59,547 nucleotides of DNA from an uncultured Rhodospirillales bacterium (GTDB lineage Bacteria; Pseudomonadota; Alphaproteobacteria; Azospirillales; Azospirillaceae): contig CAIYNU010000091.1 in the NCBI GenBank assembly GCA_903927615.1, positions 1 to 59,547 of the forward strand, in the 5' to 3' direction. The notes below the pieces were generated by a model that was not told the DNA's origin, did no database searches, and was given only the letters and a program-made list of their open reading frames with translations. Below are positions 8,711-17,054 of the stretch, one piece after another (position 1 is the first letter of the stretch; each line of letters opens with the position of its first letter). The translations under genes and the position numbers were made by a program.

Positions 8711-10525
8711 ATGCCAAAACGTACAAGGAACGGTAAACTCCTGGCTTGGGTGGAGGAAATCTCCAACAAATGTAAACCCGAGCGGGTGCATTGGTGCGAC
8801 GGATCTCAGCAGGAATACGATAACCTCACCGCCCTGATGATCGGGAGCGGAACCCTTATCCGCCTGAACCCGGAAAAGCGCCCCAACTCGTTCCTTTGCC
8901 GTTCAGATCCTGGGGATGTTGCGCGCGTCGAGGATCGGACCTTCATCTGCTCTTTGAATAAGGAAGATGCCGGTCCCACCAACAACTGGATTGCGCCCGC
9001 CGAGATGAAGGCGACCCTCGATCAGCTCTTCGAGGGCTGTATGCGGGGGCGGACCATGTACGTTATTCCCTTCAGCATGGGGCCGTTGGGCTCGCCGATT
9101 TCCCATATCGGCGTTCAAATCAGCGATTCCCCCTATGTTGCGATCAGCATGCGGATCATGACCCGCATGGGCCAGGCGGTTCTCGACGAACTGGGCGACG
9201 CCGACTTCGTCCCGTGCCTGCACTCGGTTGGCGCGCCGCTGACCAACGACCGGGCCGATGTGCCGTGGCCGTGCAACGAGACCGATAAGTACATCGTACA
9301 CTTCCCCGAAGAGCACGCGATCGTGTCCTACGGTTCGGGCTATGGCGGCAACGCCCTGCTGGGCAAGAAGTGCTTTGCGCTGCGGATCGCGTCGGCGATG
9401 GGACGGGAGCAGGGTTGGCTCGCCGAGCACATGTTGATTCTGGGCGTCGAAGATCCCAGCGGCGAAAAGACCTATGTCGCGGCGGCCTTTCCGTCGGCTT
9501 GCGGCAAGACCAACTTTGCCATGCTGGTTCCGCCCGAGAGTTTCGACGGCTGGAAGATCAGGACCATCGGCGATGATATCGCCTGGATCAAGCCCCAGCC
9601 CGACGGCACCTTGCGCGCCATCAATCCGGAGGCGGGTTTCTTTGGCGTCGCGCCCGGCACCAGCCTGAAGTCCAATCCCAATGCTTTGCGGACTTTGGGG
9701 GCCAACGCCATTTTCACCAACGTCGCATTGACCGACGACGGCGATGTGTGGTGGGAGGGTCTGAGCGAACCGCCGGCCCATCTGATCGACTGGCGGGGCA
9801 ATGACTGGACCCCCGGTTGTGGCCGTCCGGCTGCTCATGCCAATTCCCGGTTTACCGCGCCGGCCCATCAATGTCCGAGCATCGACCCGGCCTGGGAAGA
9901 TCCGGCCGGTGTGCCGATTGCGGCGTTCATCTTCGGCGGCCGGTTGTCCAAGACCTTTCCCCTGGTGTTCCAGGCCTTCAATTGGCGCAACGGCGTCTAT
10001 TGGGCCGCAACCATGGGCTCCGAGGCCACGGCGGCGGCGGTGGGCCAGGCGGCGATTCGTCGGGACCCGTTCGCGATGCTGCCGTTCTGTGGTTACAATA
10101 TGGGAGACTATTGGAACCATTGGCTGACTTTCGACAAGAAGGTTAAAAACCTGCCCGGCATCTTCCGCGTCAACTGGTTCCGCAAGGATCACAACGGAAA
10201 ATTCGTGTGGCCGGGATTTGGCGATAACATGCGGGTGTTGAAGTGGATCGTCGAACGGGTGCGGAACCGGGCTCCGGAACCGTTGGTCAGTCCGTTCGGC
10301 CACATGCCGCGCTACGAGCATTTGGACTGGACCGGCTTGGACTTTTCGCGCGCCCAGTTCGAGACCATCATGAACATCGATCGCGAAGAGGCTTTGTCCG
10401 AGGCCCGTGATCAGTTGGAATTGCTGGACCGCTTTGGTCGCCGGTTGCCGGCGGACCTGGAGCGGGAACGTCAGGAGTTGATCGGGCGTTTGGAAACCAC
10501 ACCGCCGTTGTGGACGGCGAACTGA
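8711..10525 (+). CDS. pckG: Phosphoenolpyruvate carboxykinase (GTP)
   Basis: About 604 residues, the normal size of GTP-dependent PEPCK. It converts oxaloacetate and GTP to PEP, CO2 and GDP, the first committed step of gluconeogenesis. The kinase loop [12 protein letters not shown] (near residue 262) carries the catalytic Cys typical of the GTP class. [18 protein letters not shown] and the late NWFRKD and [14 protein letters not shown] blocks are family signatures. The start at 8711 is chosen for the GGGAGAGG ribosome-binding site 6 nt before it; an ATG at 8696 is the alternative. Most characterised alphaproteobacterial PEPCKs are the unrelated ATP-dependent PckA, so this is notable. A hairpin (10575-10595) lies 50 nt downstream. 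Confidence 0.96.
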   Translation: MPKRTRNGKLLAWVEEISNKCKPERVHWCDGSQQEYDNLTALMIGSGTLIRLNPEKRPNSFLCRSDPGDVARVEDRTFICSLNKEDAGPTNNWIAPAEMKATLDQLFEGCMRGRTMYVIPFSMGPLGSPISHIGVQISDSPYVAISMRIMTRMGQAVLDELGDADFVPCLHSVGAPLTNDRADVPWPCNETDKYIVHFPEEHAIVSYGSGYGGNALLGKKCFALRIASAMGREQGWLAEHMLILGVEDPSGEKTYVAAAFPSACGKTNFAMLVPPESFDGWKIRTIGDDIAWIKPQPDGTLRAINPEAGFFGVAPGTSLKSNPNALRTLGANAIFTNVALTDDGDVWWEGLSEPPAHLIDWRGNDWTPGCGRPAAHANSRFTAPAHQCPSIDPAWEDPAGVPIAAFIFGGRLSKTFPLVFQAFNWRNGVYWAATMGSEATAAAVGQAAIRRDPFAMLPFCGYNMGDYWNHWLTFDKKVKNLPGIFRVNWFRKDHNGKFVWPGFGDNMRVLKWIVERVRNRAPEPLVSPFGHMPRYEHLDWTGLDFSRAQFETIMNIDREEALSEARDQLELLDRFGRRLPADLERERQELIGRLETTPPLWTAN

Positions 10526-10574
10526 GCGCAGAAATCGGCAGAAGCCGGTGACGATGCTCGGGCGTTGGTAAACC

Positions 10575-10595
10575 GTGACGGCGTGCCGCCGTCAC
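10575..10595. repeat. Hairpin downstream of pckG
   Basis: Perfect 9-bp inverted repeat GTGACGGCG/CGCCGTCAC with a 3-nt loop. It has no T-run, so it may be an mRNA 3'-end hairpin or a repeat unit rather than a classic terminator. Confidence 0.5.
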
Positions 10596-10713
10596 GCCCC
10601 GAGTCGGGGCATGGCGGCGGCGCCGTTCCGGCCCCTCGGGGTCTGGCGCAATGGGACTGCTTGGGGGGGAACCTGCCAGAGCAGTGTCCGATCCAGTCGG
10701 ATCGCCGTTAGGA

Positions 10714-10760
10714 GCGCGGGCGTCTCGCCCGCGTCTTTGCGGCCGGGACGGCCGCGGTCC
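10714..10760. repeat. REP-like bipartite palindromic repeat, copy 1
   Basis: Two adjacent perfect hairpins: GCGGGCG-TCT-CGCCCGC (10716-10732) and GCGGCCG-GGA-CGGCCGC (10739-10755), followed by GGTCC. The same two hairpins recur in inverted orientation at 29114-29166. It lies between the convergent pckG and hemerythrin genes. The remainder of the 10526-10898 gap holds no supported gene. Confidence 0.75.
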
Positions 10761-10898
10761 GGTCACGGCAACCGGTTCGGAACCCGCTCCAGGGCTTCAC
10801 CGTTAAATCCGCCAAAGGTCCGCCCAGGATCTGATGCTTTTGGTGGGGTGGGGGCGAAGTCCTGGTGAGGGGGCGATGGTTTGGCCCGGTGGGACCCT

Positions 10899-11312
10899 TC
10901 AGCCGCCCAGGCCATAGACAAAGGCGCCCAGCTTTCGATCGTTGATGGTGATGTGGTTCGTCAGCCAAGTGCGATAGAACGTGCAAACGGCGTCATAGAC
11001 CGGTTCACCGGCCGAAAAAGCGTTTTTCATCCGGGAAAGCTCATCCAGAAACCGCTCGTGTTCCACAATGTGGGTGCGGAGTTCAGGAAAATTGGCCGCC
11101 CGCATGACCGATTCCTCGTTGGCGAAATGATTTGCCGCGTAATTCGTAAGCAAATCGATGCCGAATTTGACCGCCGTGGCGTCGCCGGCATTCTGTGTCG
11201 ACTGGACGAACACATTGTAATTCGCAAACAATGATTCGTGCTCACGGTCGATCCGATCGACTCCGATGGCGTACCGCTTGTCCCAGACCAGCGGCTCAAC
11301 TGTATTGCTCAT
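10899..11312 (-). CDS. Bacteriohemerythrin
   Basis: A single-domain hemerythrin of about 137 residues, a soluble O2-binding protein with a non-haem di-iron centre. The ligands can be read in order: His in DREHESLF (near residue 25), His and Glu in NHFANEESVM, two His in THIVEHERF, and His and Asp in TNHITIND. The N-terminal VWDKRYAIGVDRID is the usual family opening. The start at 11312 has a strong GGGGAGG site 6 nt upstream; a longer frame upstream is spurious. It is a stand-alone gene. Likely roles are O2 delivery or buffering, or sensing linked to aerotaxis. A 9-bp inverted repeat about 90 nt upstream may be its operator. Confidence 0.93.
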   Translation of the reverse strand: MSNTVEPLVWDKRYAIGVDRIDREHESLFANYNVFVQSTQNAGDATAVKFGIDLLTNYAANHFANEESVMRAANFPELRTHIVEHERFLDELSRMKNAFSAGEPVYDAVCTFYRTWLTNHITINDRKLGAFVYGLGG

Positions 11313-11400
11313 GATGACCTCCCCGCGTGCGAGCGCGCGCAGCATAACGACCCTGGCTAGCAGGACCATGCGGCGGAGGGTCACAGGGTGGGTGAGAGGC

Positions 11401-11430
11401 CTGATGAGCGTTGCAAAAAATGCTCATCAG
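11401..11430. promoter_or_regulatory. Perfect 9-bp inverted repeat upstream of the hemerythrin gene
   Basis: CTGATGAGC (11401-11409) and GCTCATCAG (11422-11430) are separated by 12 nt. It sits 90 nt upstream of the hemerythrin start and could be a regulator site or a hairpin. No T-run follows. The flanking region from 11313 to 11844 otherwise lacks a supported gene. Confidence 0.45.
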
Positions 11431-11643
11431 TTATGTTGAGTGCCGGGGAACAAAACCACCAAAAAAATGGAGACTCAAACGACGCACGCCGTTCATGACC
11501 CGGCGATACGGGGTGCCATTGCGCGGGAGCGGTTGGCGATGGGCCTGGCCCCGGGGAACGTTGGCGTGGTCCGGTCCGCCGTGCGCTCAAGCGATTCTTC
11601 GATGGTCGGGGTCGAAAGTACAGTAGGATAGTCCCTGGTAGTG

Positions 11644-11649
11644 TATAAT
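11644..11649 (+). promoter_or_regulatory. Candidate -10 box for cysE
   Basis: A consensus TATAAT in an otherwise GC-rich region, 195 nt before the cysE start. No good -35 hexamer is visible at the expected distance, so this is only a candidate. It would give a long 5' leader. Confidence 0.3.
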
Positions 11650-11844
11650 TCGCCCGGCGCCGTATCATCCGTGCGACGCGGGCAGCGGTCTGCCCCGGAC
11701 GCGGCCTGGGCGGGCTCCTGGCGGACCGGCGCGGGCGGTTGCGGTCGCCGCTCTTGTCGGCGGAGGGGCAGGATATAGATCCCGATGCGGGGTCAAAGCC
11801 GTGACGGAACCGGATTTCATCGGGTGCGCAGGAGTCACCGGGCC

Positions 11845-12702
11845 ATGAGTTCAATTGCACTTGCGGCACAACGTTATCTTTCCGAAGAGCAGAACAACCG
11901 CGACATGGGCTGTGAAGTATGGGAATCGCTGCGGAATGAAGCGTTTCGGGTGGTCGCCAACGAACGGGCGCTCCGAGGCTTCATCAACACGGCGGTGTTG
12001 GCCCACGATGATTTTTCTTCGGCGCTGTCCGCCCTGTTGGCGCGAAAGCTCGGGGGGCCGCACATCTCGTCGGAACGTCTGGAAGATCTGGTGCGGACGG
12101 CGACCACGGATGATCCGGAACTGATCAAGAGCGGGATCGCCGACCTGATGGCGGCGCTGACCCGTGATCCGGCGGCCGACAGTTATCTGACGCCATTCCT
12201 GTACTACAAGGGTTTCCATGCGCTCCAGTGGCACCGGATCAGTCACTGGCTGTGGAACCGGCGCCGCCGGGAAGTGGCGCACTTTCTCCAGAACCGGGTT
12301 TCCGAAGTCTTTGCCGTGGACATTCATCCCGCGGTGCCGATCGGCCGTGGCGTCTTCATCGATCACGCCACCGGCGTGGTGATCGGCGAAACGGCGGTGG
12401 TCGGGGACGATGTGTCCATCCTTCAAGGCGTGACGCTGGGCGGAACCGGCAAACAGCACGGTGACCGCCATCCCAAGGTGGGGGATGGGGTGCTGCTGTC
12501 GGTGGGCGCCAAGGTTCTCGGCAATATTAAAATCGGCCGCAGAGCCAAGATCGGGGCCGGCAGCGTGGTGTTAAAGGATGTTCCGGAATGCGCCACGGTG
12601 GCGGGTATCCCAGCCCGGATCGTCGGCTGGTGTAGCGATGCCGCGATGGTGCCGGGCCTGTCCATGGACCAGAGCCTGCCCGAGCCGGATTATCACATCT
12701 GA
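11845..12702 (+). CDS. cysE: Serine O-acetyltransferase
   Basis: About 285 residues. It transfers acetyl from acetyl-CoA to L-serine, giving O-acetylserine, the first step of cysteine synthesis. The N-terminal half is helical (WESLRNEA start, YLTPFLYYKGFHALQWHRISHWLW). The C-terminal half is the left-handed hexapeptide beta-helix: VDIHPAVPIGRG, FIDHATGVVIGETAVVG, GVTLGGTGK and DRHPKVGDGVL, including the catalytic Asp/His region and the acetyl-CoA loop. The ATG at 11845 is preceded by AGGAG about 10 nt upstream. No cysK is adjacent; alanine dehydrogenase follows after 64 nt in the same direction. Confidence 0.95.
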   Translation: MSSIALAAQRYLSEEQNNRDMGCEVWESLRNEAFRVVANERALRGFINTAVLAHDDFSSALSALLARKLGGPHISSERLEDLVRTATTDDPELIKSGIADLMAALTRDPAADSYLTPFLYYKGFHALQWHRISHWLWNRRRREVAHFLQNRVSEVFAVDIHPAVPIGRGVFIDHATGVVIGETAVVGDDVSILQGVTLGGTGKQHGDRHPKVGDGVLLSVGAKVLGNIKIGRRAKIGAGSVVLKDVPECATVAGIPARIVGWCSDAAMVPGLSMDQSLPEPDYHI

Positions 12703-12766
12703 TGCCCCGGAAACTCCGATGCTCCAGAAAAACTGACGCCCGTGCCGGCTGAGGAGGCCGCCGCCC

Positions 12767-13873
12767 ATGTTGATCGGTGTTCCCGCGGAGATCAAGGTTC
12801 ACGAGTATCGGGTCGGTATGACGCCGGCCGGGGTGCGCGAGGCGGTGGCGCACCACGGGCATCAGGTGCTGGTGCAATCCGGGGCCGGGGCCGGAATCGG
12901 CTTTTCCGACCAGGATTATCGGAGAGTCGGGGCCGCCATCGCCGGGACCGCCGAGGAGGTGTTCGGGCAGGCCGAATTGATCGTCAAGGTCAAGGAGCCC
13001 CAGCCGGTGGAATGCGGCCGGTTGCGCGAAGGCCAGGTGTTGTTTACCTACCTGCATCTGGCGCCCGATCCCGGGCAGGCCGAGGCCCTGCTGGCGAGCG
13101 GGTGTACCGCGATCGCCTACGAAACCGTCACCGATGACCGCCACGGCTTGCCGCTGCTGGCGCCCATGAGCGAGATCGCCGGGCGGATGTCGATCCAGGT
13201 CGGCGCCTCGAGTCTGGAAAAGGCCCATGGCGGTTCGGGGGTGCTGCTGGGCGGCGTGCCCGGCGTGGAACCGGCCAAAGTGGTGATCCTGGGGGGCGGC
13301 GTGGTCGGCACCAATGCCGCCCGGATGGGACTGGGGTTGGGCGCCGATGTGATCGTGCTGGACCGCTCCATGGCGCGTCTGGTGGACCTGGATTCGCTCT
13401 ATGGGCCGCGGCTGAAGACGGTCTTCGCCACCGTCGAGGCCATCGAGCGCCATCTTGCGGATGCCGATCTGGTGGTGGGGGCGGTTCTGGTTCCGGGTGC
13501 GGCAGCGCCCAAGCTGGTCCGGCGCGTCCAGCTTGGGACCATGAAGCCGGGCTCGGTGCTGGTGGACGTGGCGATTGATCAGGGCGGTTGTTTTGAGACC
13601 AGCCGTCCCACCACCCATGCGGCGCCCACCTATCTGGTGGACGGCATCGTTCATTATTGTGTGGCCAACATGCCGGGGGGGGTGGCCCGGACCTCGACGC
13701 TGGCGCTGACCAATGCCACGCTGCCGTTCGTGCTGACGCTGGCCGACAAGGGCTGGCACCAGGCGGCGGTGGAAGACCGGCATCTGGCCGCCGGCATTAA
13801 CGTTCAGGCGGGCCGAATCACGCATCCGGCGGTGGCCGAAGCCTTGGGCAAGGCGTGGGGTTCGCCGGTGTGA
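12767..13873 (+). CDS. ald: Alanine dehydrogenase
   Basis: About 368 residues, matching the family length near 370. It catalyses the reversible NAD-dependent conversion of L-alanine to pyruvate and ammonia. The N-terminal MLIGVPAEIKVHEYRVGMTP and the substrate Lys in VKVKEPQ are diagnostic. The nucleotide-binding fold shows GGVPGVEPAKVVILGGGVVGTNAARMG. The late RTSTLALTNATLPFVL block closes the family match. A GAGGAGG-like site lies just upstream of the ATG at 12767. In many bacteria ald is controlled by an Lrp-type activator; the only Lrp/AsnC gene here lies 4.3 kb away and need not be the regulator. Confidence 0.96.
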   Translation: MLIGVPAEIKVHEYRVGMTPAGVREAVAHHGHQVLVQSGAGAGIGFSDQDYRRVGAAIAGTAEEVFGQAELIVKVKEPQPVECGRLREGQVLFTYLHLAPDPGQAEALLASGCTAIAYETVTDDRHGLPLLAPMSEIAGRMSIQVGASSLEKAHGGSGVLLGGVPGVEPAKVVILGGGVVGTNAARMGLGLGADVIVLDRSMARLVDLDSLYGPRLKTVFATVEAIERHLADADLVVGAVLVPGAAAPKLVRRVQLGTMKPGSVLVDVAIDQGGCFETSRPTTHAAPTYLVDGIVHYCVANMPGGVARTSTLALTNATLPFVLTLADKGWHQAAVEDRHLAAGINVQAGRITHPAVAEALGKAWGSPV

Positions 13874-14024
13874 TGGACGGCGGGGAACTTGCGCCTCGGT
13901 TGATTTTGCGGGCGTGGGCAGTGCCTGCCACATCGGTGTTATTGTCGGCAGCCCGCCGCCTCCCCATCTCCCGCCAGAGAGCAGGCCGGTCGCCGGATCG
14001 GCCGGCAGGCGGCGGGAGGTGACC

Positions 14025-14267
14025 ATGACCGGCTTTATCAGTCATGCCCATGGAAATATTTGGGGCGCGGGCGCCACGGCTGCGGCGGCGGTCGAAGAGG
14101 CGACGCGAAATGGTGGCGAGAATATTCAGGCGCTGACCATCAGCCGTGCGACACCACGGTTGCTCCGGGCGGTGGCCGAATTCACGGGCGGACATCCGAT
14201 CTATCCCGAAGACGTGTTGTGGGAGACGATCGACGACGTGGCGGATCTGGTGGTTCGGGCGGTCTGA
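14025..14267 (+). CDS. Small hypothetical protein (80 aa)
   Basis: Not recognised. The frame starts at an ATG with a strong GGGAGGTGACC site just upstream and codes 80 residues. There is no signal peptide or membrane segment. The middle contains an Ala-rich helix (ATAAAAVEEATRNGG), and the C-terminus (YPEDVLWETIDDVADLVVRAV) is acidic and amphipathic. It lies between ald and the pair of membrane coiled-coil genes and is codirectional with all of them. The ribosome-binding site is the main support for a real gene. Confidence 0.6.
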   Translation: MTGFISHAHGNIWGAGATAAAAVEEATRNGGENIQALTISRATPRLLRAVAEFTGGHPIYPEDVLWETIDDVADLVVRAV

Positions 14268-14434
14268 GGCTGTCGGGGGGGCGGCGAAGGTGTCATGGGT
14301 GTGCCGGCCATAGGCTGCCGGCGGGTGTTTTTGACGGCCGGACGGCAACGCCCGGCTTTCGTCAAATTGCGAATAACCAGTGTTCGTGCTATGGATACGC
14401 TCAGGCGGCGGCAGGCCGCGTGAAGGGGCATGCC

Positions 14435-14995
14435 ATGGCCATTCGGTTTATCGAAAGTGTGCTGCTCGCAGCGTTTCTGACCACGCTCGGTTATGGTTTG
14501 GGGCGGTTGCTGGGGTATCTGGCCCAAAGCATCATCGAGAGCCAGGGGAACGTGACCGGGCTCCAGACCACGGTGACCCGGCGGGCCGGGATCGAGCGGG
14601 GGTTTCAGAACCGAATCGGTGCCCTGCGCCGCGAAATGGTCAATTTTGATCGGGAAATCAAAGAGGCGGTGCATCGGCATACGGCGCTGGTCGCGGCCAC
14701 CAACGAATCTCTGGCCACCGCCGACCGGATCGTGCGGTTGGTTGGCGAGGAGGCGGTGGGACGGTCGCGCTATCTGGCCTTGGTCTTTAATAAGTATGTG
14801 AGCGCAGGGGGCGGCGCCGCGACCCTGATCGACGAGTCGTGGCTGGTGGCGCAAGAGGTTGAGGTCTGGGCCATCGGTCCGGCCGAAGCGCGCGTCGAAG
14901 TGGAAAAACGTTATCCTGCGGTCTTCGGCTTTACTGTTCACAGTCTGCATTCGGCGCCCCGTGAGCCCGAGCGGACCCCAGCCAGCATTGCCTGA
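14435..14995 (+). CDS. Membrane-anchored coiled-coil protein of unknown function (A)
   Basis: About 186 residues, no family recognised. One N-terminal membrane segment (about residues 8-31; VLLAAFLTTLGYGLGRLLGYLA) is followed by a charged helical region likely to form a coiled coil (about 40-100). A compact C-terminal domain (about 105-175) ends with ARVEVEKRYPAVFGFTVHSL. That last block resembles the end of the next gene product (ARDKVLARHPERLGYRVVSV), with the same TM/coil/domain order and length. I infer two diverged paralogues that may pair at the inner membrane. The start ATG at 14435 leads directly into the membrane segment; a longer frame upstream is unlikely to be translated. Confidence 0.7.
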   Translation: MAIRFIESVLLAAFLTTLGYGLGRLLGYLAQSIIESQGNVTGLQTTVTRRAGIERGFQNRIGALRREMVNFDREIKEAVHRHTALVAATNESLATADRIVRLVGEEAVGRSRYLALVFNKYVSAGGGAATLIDESWLVAQEVEVWAIGPAEARVEVEKRYPAVFGFTVHSLHSAPREPERTPASIA

Positions 14996-15040
14996 GGTGA
15001 GACGTGATGTGCTTTCTATGGCTTGACCATCGGGCGGACA

Positions 15041-15598
15041 ATGTCAATTGAACTGTACGTTATCCTGGCCATGGCCGCCGTGGCCTTTGGGATGGGCTTG
15101 ATCCGGGCCTACCATGCGGTGGAGGAAAGCCAGCGTCGGGTGGCCAAGGTGATGAAGGCCAAGCGCGGCCAGGTCGACCGTTTACGACGGGCCGGCCGTA
15201 CCAGCCTGAATCTGAAGCGGGCGATTCGCGATGGCAAGCGTCGTCTGGCGGACACCCACCGGGCGGTGGAGGAGGCCGAAGCGAGTTTTATGGCGGCCGA
15301 GGGCATCGATCACCGTCTGTTTGTGCTCGATGACCGGCGCACCAAGGCCGATTTCAACTGGATCGCCCTGATCACCCACCCGGATTATGCCGACGGGGTC
15401 AACCACAACGCCCAGCCGGAGTTGACCCAGTCCTGGCAGAAAGGCCGGCGCTTTCTGGTGTTCGCGCCCGACGTCCAGAAGGCCCGGGACAAGGTCCTGG
15501 CGCGACACCCCGAACGACTGGGTTACAGGGTGGTTTCGGTGGCGCAGCAACCGCCGCAGGGCAAGCCTGCGGCCGGAACCCCCGGGGCTGCGGCGTAA
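15041..15598 (+). CDS. Membrane-anchored coiled-coil protein of unknown function (B)
   Basis: About 185 residues, no family recognised. An N-terminal membrane segment (about residues 4-24) is followed by a very basic helical stretch (SQRRVAKVMKAKRGQVDRLR, then RAIRDGKRRLADTHRAVEEAEA) likely to be a coiled coil. A C-terminal domain ends with ARDKVLARHPERLGYRVVSV and a short Pro/Ala tail. It mirrors protein A just upstream in size and architecture, and 45 nt separate the two, so they look like a duplicated pair in one transcript. The ATG at 15041 is chosen over a TTG at 15023 because it directly precedes the membrane segment. Location is inferred as inner membrane with the domain in the cytoplasm. 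Confidence 0.7.
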   Translation: MSIELYVILAMAAVAFGMGLIRAYHAVEESQRRVAKVMKAKRGQVDRLRRAGRTSLNLKRAIRDGKRRLADTHRAVEEAEASFMAAEGIDHRLFVLDDRRTKADFNWIALITHPDYADGVNHNAQPELTQSWQKGRRFLVFAPDVQKARDKVLARHPERLGYRVVSVAQQPPQGKPAAGTPGAAA

Positions 15599-15643
15599 CG
15601 CCGACCTCATCGTGCCCGTAACGGTTGGCAGGCCGTCGGGAGA

Positions 15644-16018
15644 TCAGCCCTTGGCGGCGGGGCCGATGAAGGCGGCAATCTTGGCCTGATTGATGGGCTT
15701 GTCGATAAAATCGATCCTGGCGTCGGCGGCGCGGCGGCGCAACGCCGTTTGAACATTGGCGGTGAGCAGGGCAATCCGCGCGGCGGGAAACCGCTCCCTG
15801 ATAACCGCCGCCAAGTCGATTCCGTTCATTCCCGGCATATTGTAATCGATGGTGGCGTAGGTCACGGTGGTCATCCCGTCCAGGACCTGCAAGGCCGCGC
15901 CGGCGTCGGCCGCCTCGAACACCGCCAGGTCCGGCCGTATCTGTCCGACGAACGACCGGACCATCTGTCGGGCCAACCGGGCGTCGTCAATGACCAGGAT
16001 CGTCTCACCCGCACTCAT
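15644..16018 (-). CDS. Single-domain response regulator (CheY-like receiver)
   Basis: About 124 residues, just one receiver domain with no output domain. The acidic pocket is IDDARLAR at the N-terminus, the phospho-acceptor Asp lies in TIDYNMPGMNG, the conserved Thr in ALLTANVQ and the Lys in FIDKPI. All key residues are present. Stand-alone receivers act as chemotaxis regulators or phosphorelay carriers. The gene is convergent with the coiled-coil pair, 45 nt away, and no kinase gene is adjacent. The two chemoreceptors in the window make a chemotaxis role possible but not shown. Confidence 0.88.
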   Translation of the reverse strand: MSAGETILVIDDARLARQMVRSFVGQIRPDLAVFEAADAGAALQVLDGMTTVTYATIDYNMPGMNGIDLAAVIRERFPAARIALLTANVQTALRRRAADARIDFIDKPINQAKIAAFIGPAAKG

Positions 16019-16343
16019 GCACCTTGCCCTTGTCTCGATGTCCGGTCCTGGAGCCGGCGTCCGTCCCTCCCCGGGGAGAAGCGACGCCGCCGCAACGCCG
16101 GCCGCTTAACGCCGACCGACATCCCGCGTCAGAGATCCTGAGGGACACCCTGGATATCGTAGCCGAGAGAGCCACGTTGTCAAGTTTGGCCAAACCTTCA
16201 CCCCGGGTTCCGACCGGCCCGGTCGCCGCGGCTTCATCATCGCGACCAGTCATCGCGCCCGGTGTTGAGTCGTCGTGTGGTCCTCCGGCACGGCTTGACC
16301 TGAAATTCAGGCCTCTGTTTGACCGAACGCCGCTATTAACCGG
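16019..16343. other. Intergenic region
   Basis: About 325 bases between the receiver gene (starting leftward at 16018) and the end of the oxygenase gene. It should contain the receiver promoter. No gene, repeat or terminator was recognised. Confidence 0.4.
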
Positions 16344-16997
16344 TCATTCCGGAAACGCCAGCTCGTGACGCGAGCGCCACTCCGGACCGACATAGTTGAC
16401 GATGATCGATTTGCGGATACCGGTGATCGGCCGCTTGTGGAAGCCGTGCCAGGTGTCGTGACCCGGGATAAAGACCAGGCCGCTATTGAAGGGGGCCGGA
16501 ATGGTCCGGCCGGGCTGGTCGGGATCCGAGAAGATGTCGGTGCCCCAGGTCTCGCTGCCCGGTCCCTGGGACAGATAGATCAGCAGGGTAAACCGTTTTG
16601 CGCCGATGTCGGTGTGCGGCTCCAGCCAGAAGCCATCGGTATCCTGGCAATATTCGATCCGGAGCAGGCTGTCCGCGAGCGTCGCGCCGCAGCGCCGTTC
16701 GATCATGCCGGTGGTTTCCGGGTGCTGAAAGGCCTGGGCGAGCGCATCGACCACCGGCGAGCGTCCGCGCGCCTCGGGATTGAAGTAAGTGCGCGAGGCA
16801 TTGTTGGTTTCGCGCTTGCCGTAGGTTTCCAAAACGACGGGCGCCGTGTAGGGCAGGGCGGTGAGGCCGCTACAGGTCCCGGGCGGCAGGACGTCCCGAA
16901 GCAGCCAGTGTCGATACGGAATGGTTCCCTGTGTGCCCCGTTCAAACGAGGCGCCCAGGTGATTGCGAATCTCAGCCGATGAGGTCATCACGGTCAT
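16344..16997 (-). CDS. 2-oxoglutarate/Fe(II)-dependent oxygenase family protein
   Basis: About 217 residues with a double-stranded beta-helix oxygenase pattern. The iron motif HxD appears in WLEPHTDIGAKRFTLLIYL (near residue 128). The distal His lies in GHDTWHGFHKRP, and the 2-oxoglutarate-binding Arg follows in ITGIRKSIIVNYV. These enzymes hydroxylate proteins or small molecules; the substrate here is unknown. The start is uncertain. The ATG at 16997 has GGAG 9 nt upstream, while an ATG at 17018 has no clear site and one at 16988 is also possible. It follows the ELM1-family gene on the same strand with a short gap, suggesting cotranscription and perhaps a shared role at the envelope. Confidence 0.8.
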   Translation of the reverse strand: MTVMTSSAEIRNHLGASFERGTQGTIPYRHWLLRDVLPPGTCSGLTALPYTAPVVLETYGKRETNNASRTYFNPEARGRSPVVDALAQAFQHPETTGMIERRCGATLADSLLRIEYCQDTDGFWLEPHTDIGAKRFTLLIYLSQGPGSETWGTDIFSDPDQPGRTIPAPFNSGLVFIPGHDTWHGFHKRPITGIRKSIIVNYVGPEWRSRHELAFPE

Positions 16998-17054
16998 CCC
17001 AAACCACTCCAAAGTCATTGCCGGGTGGGGTTGATGGTCCCGGGTGCCGAAGGT

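Noticed and set aside
11440-11631. Small rightward frame between the hemerythrin gene and cysE
   Set aside because: No ribosome-binding site, no conserved look, and it covers a region that should hold promoters.
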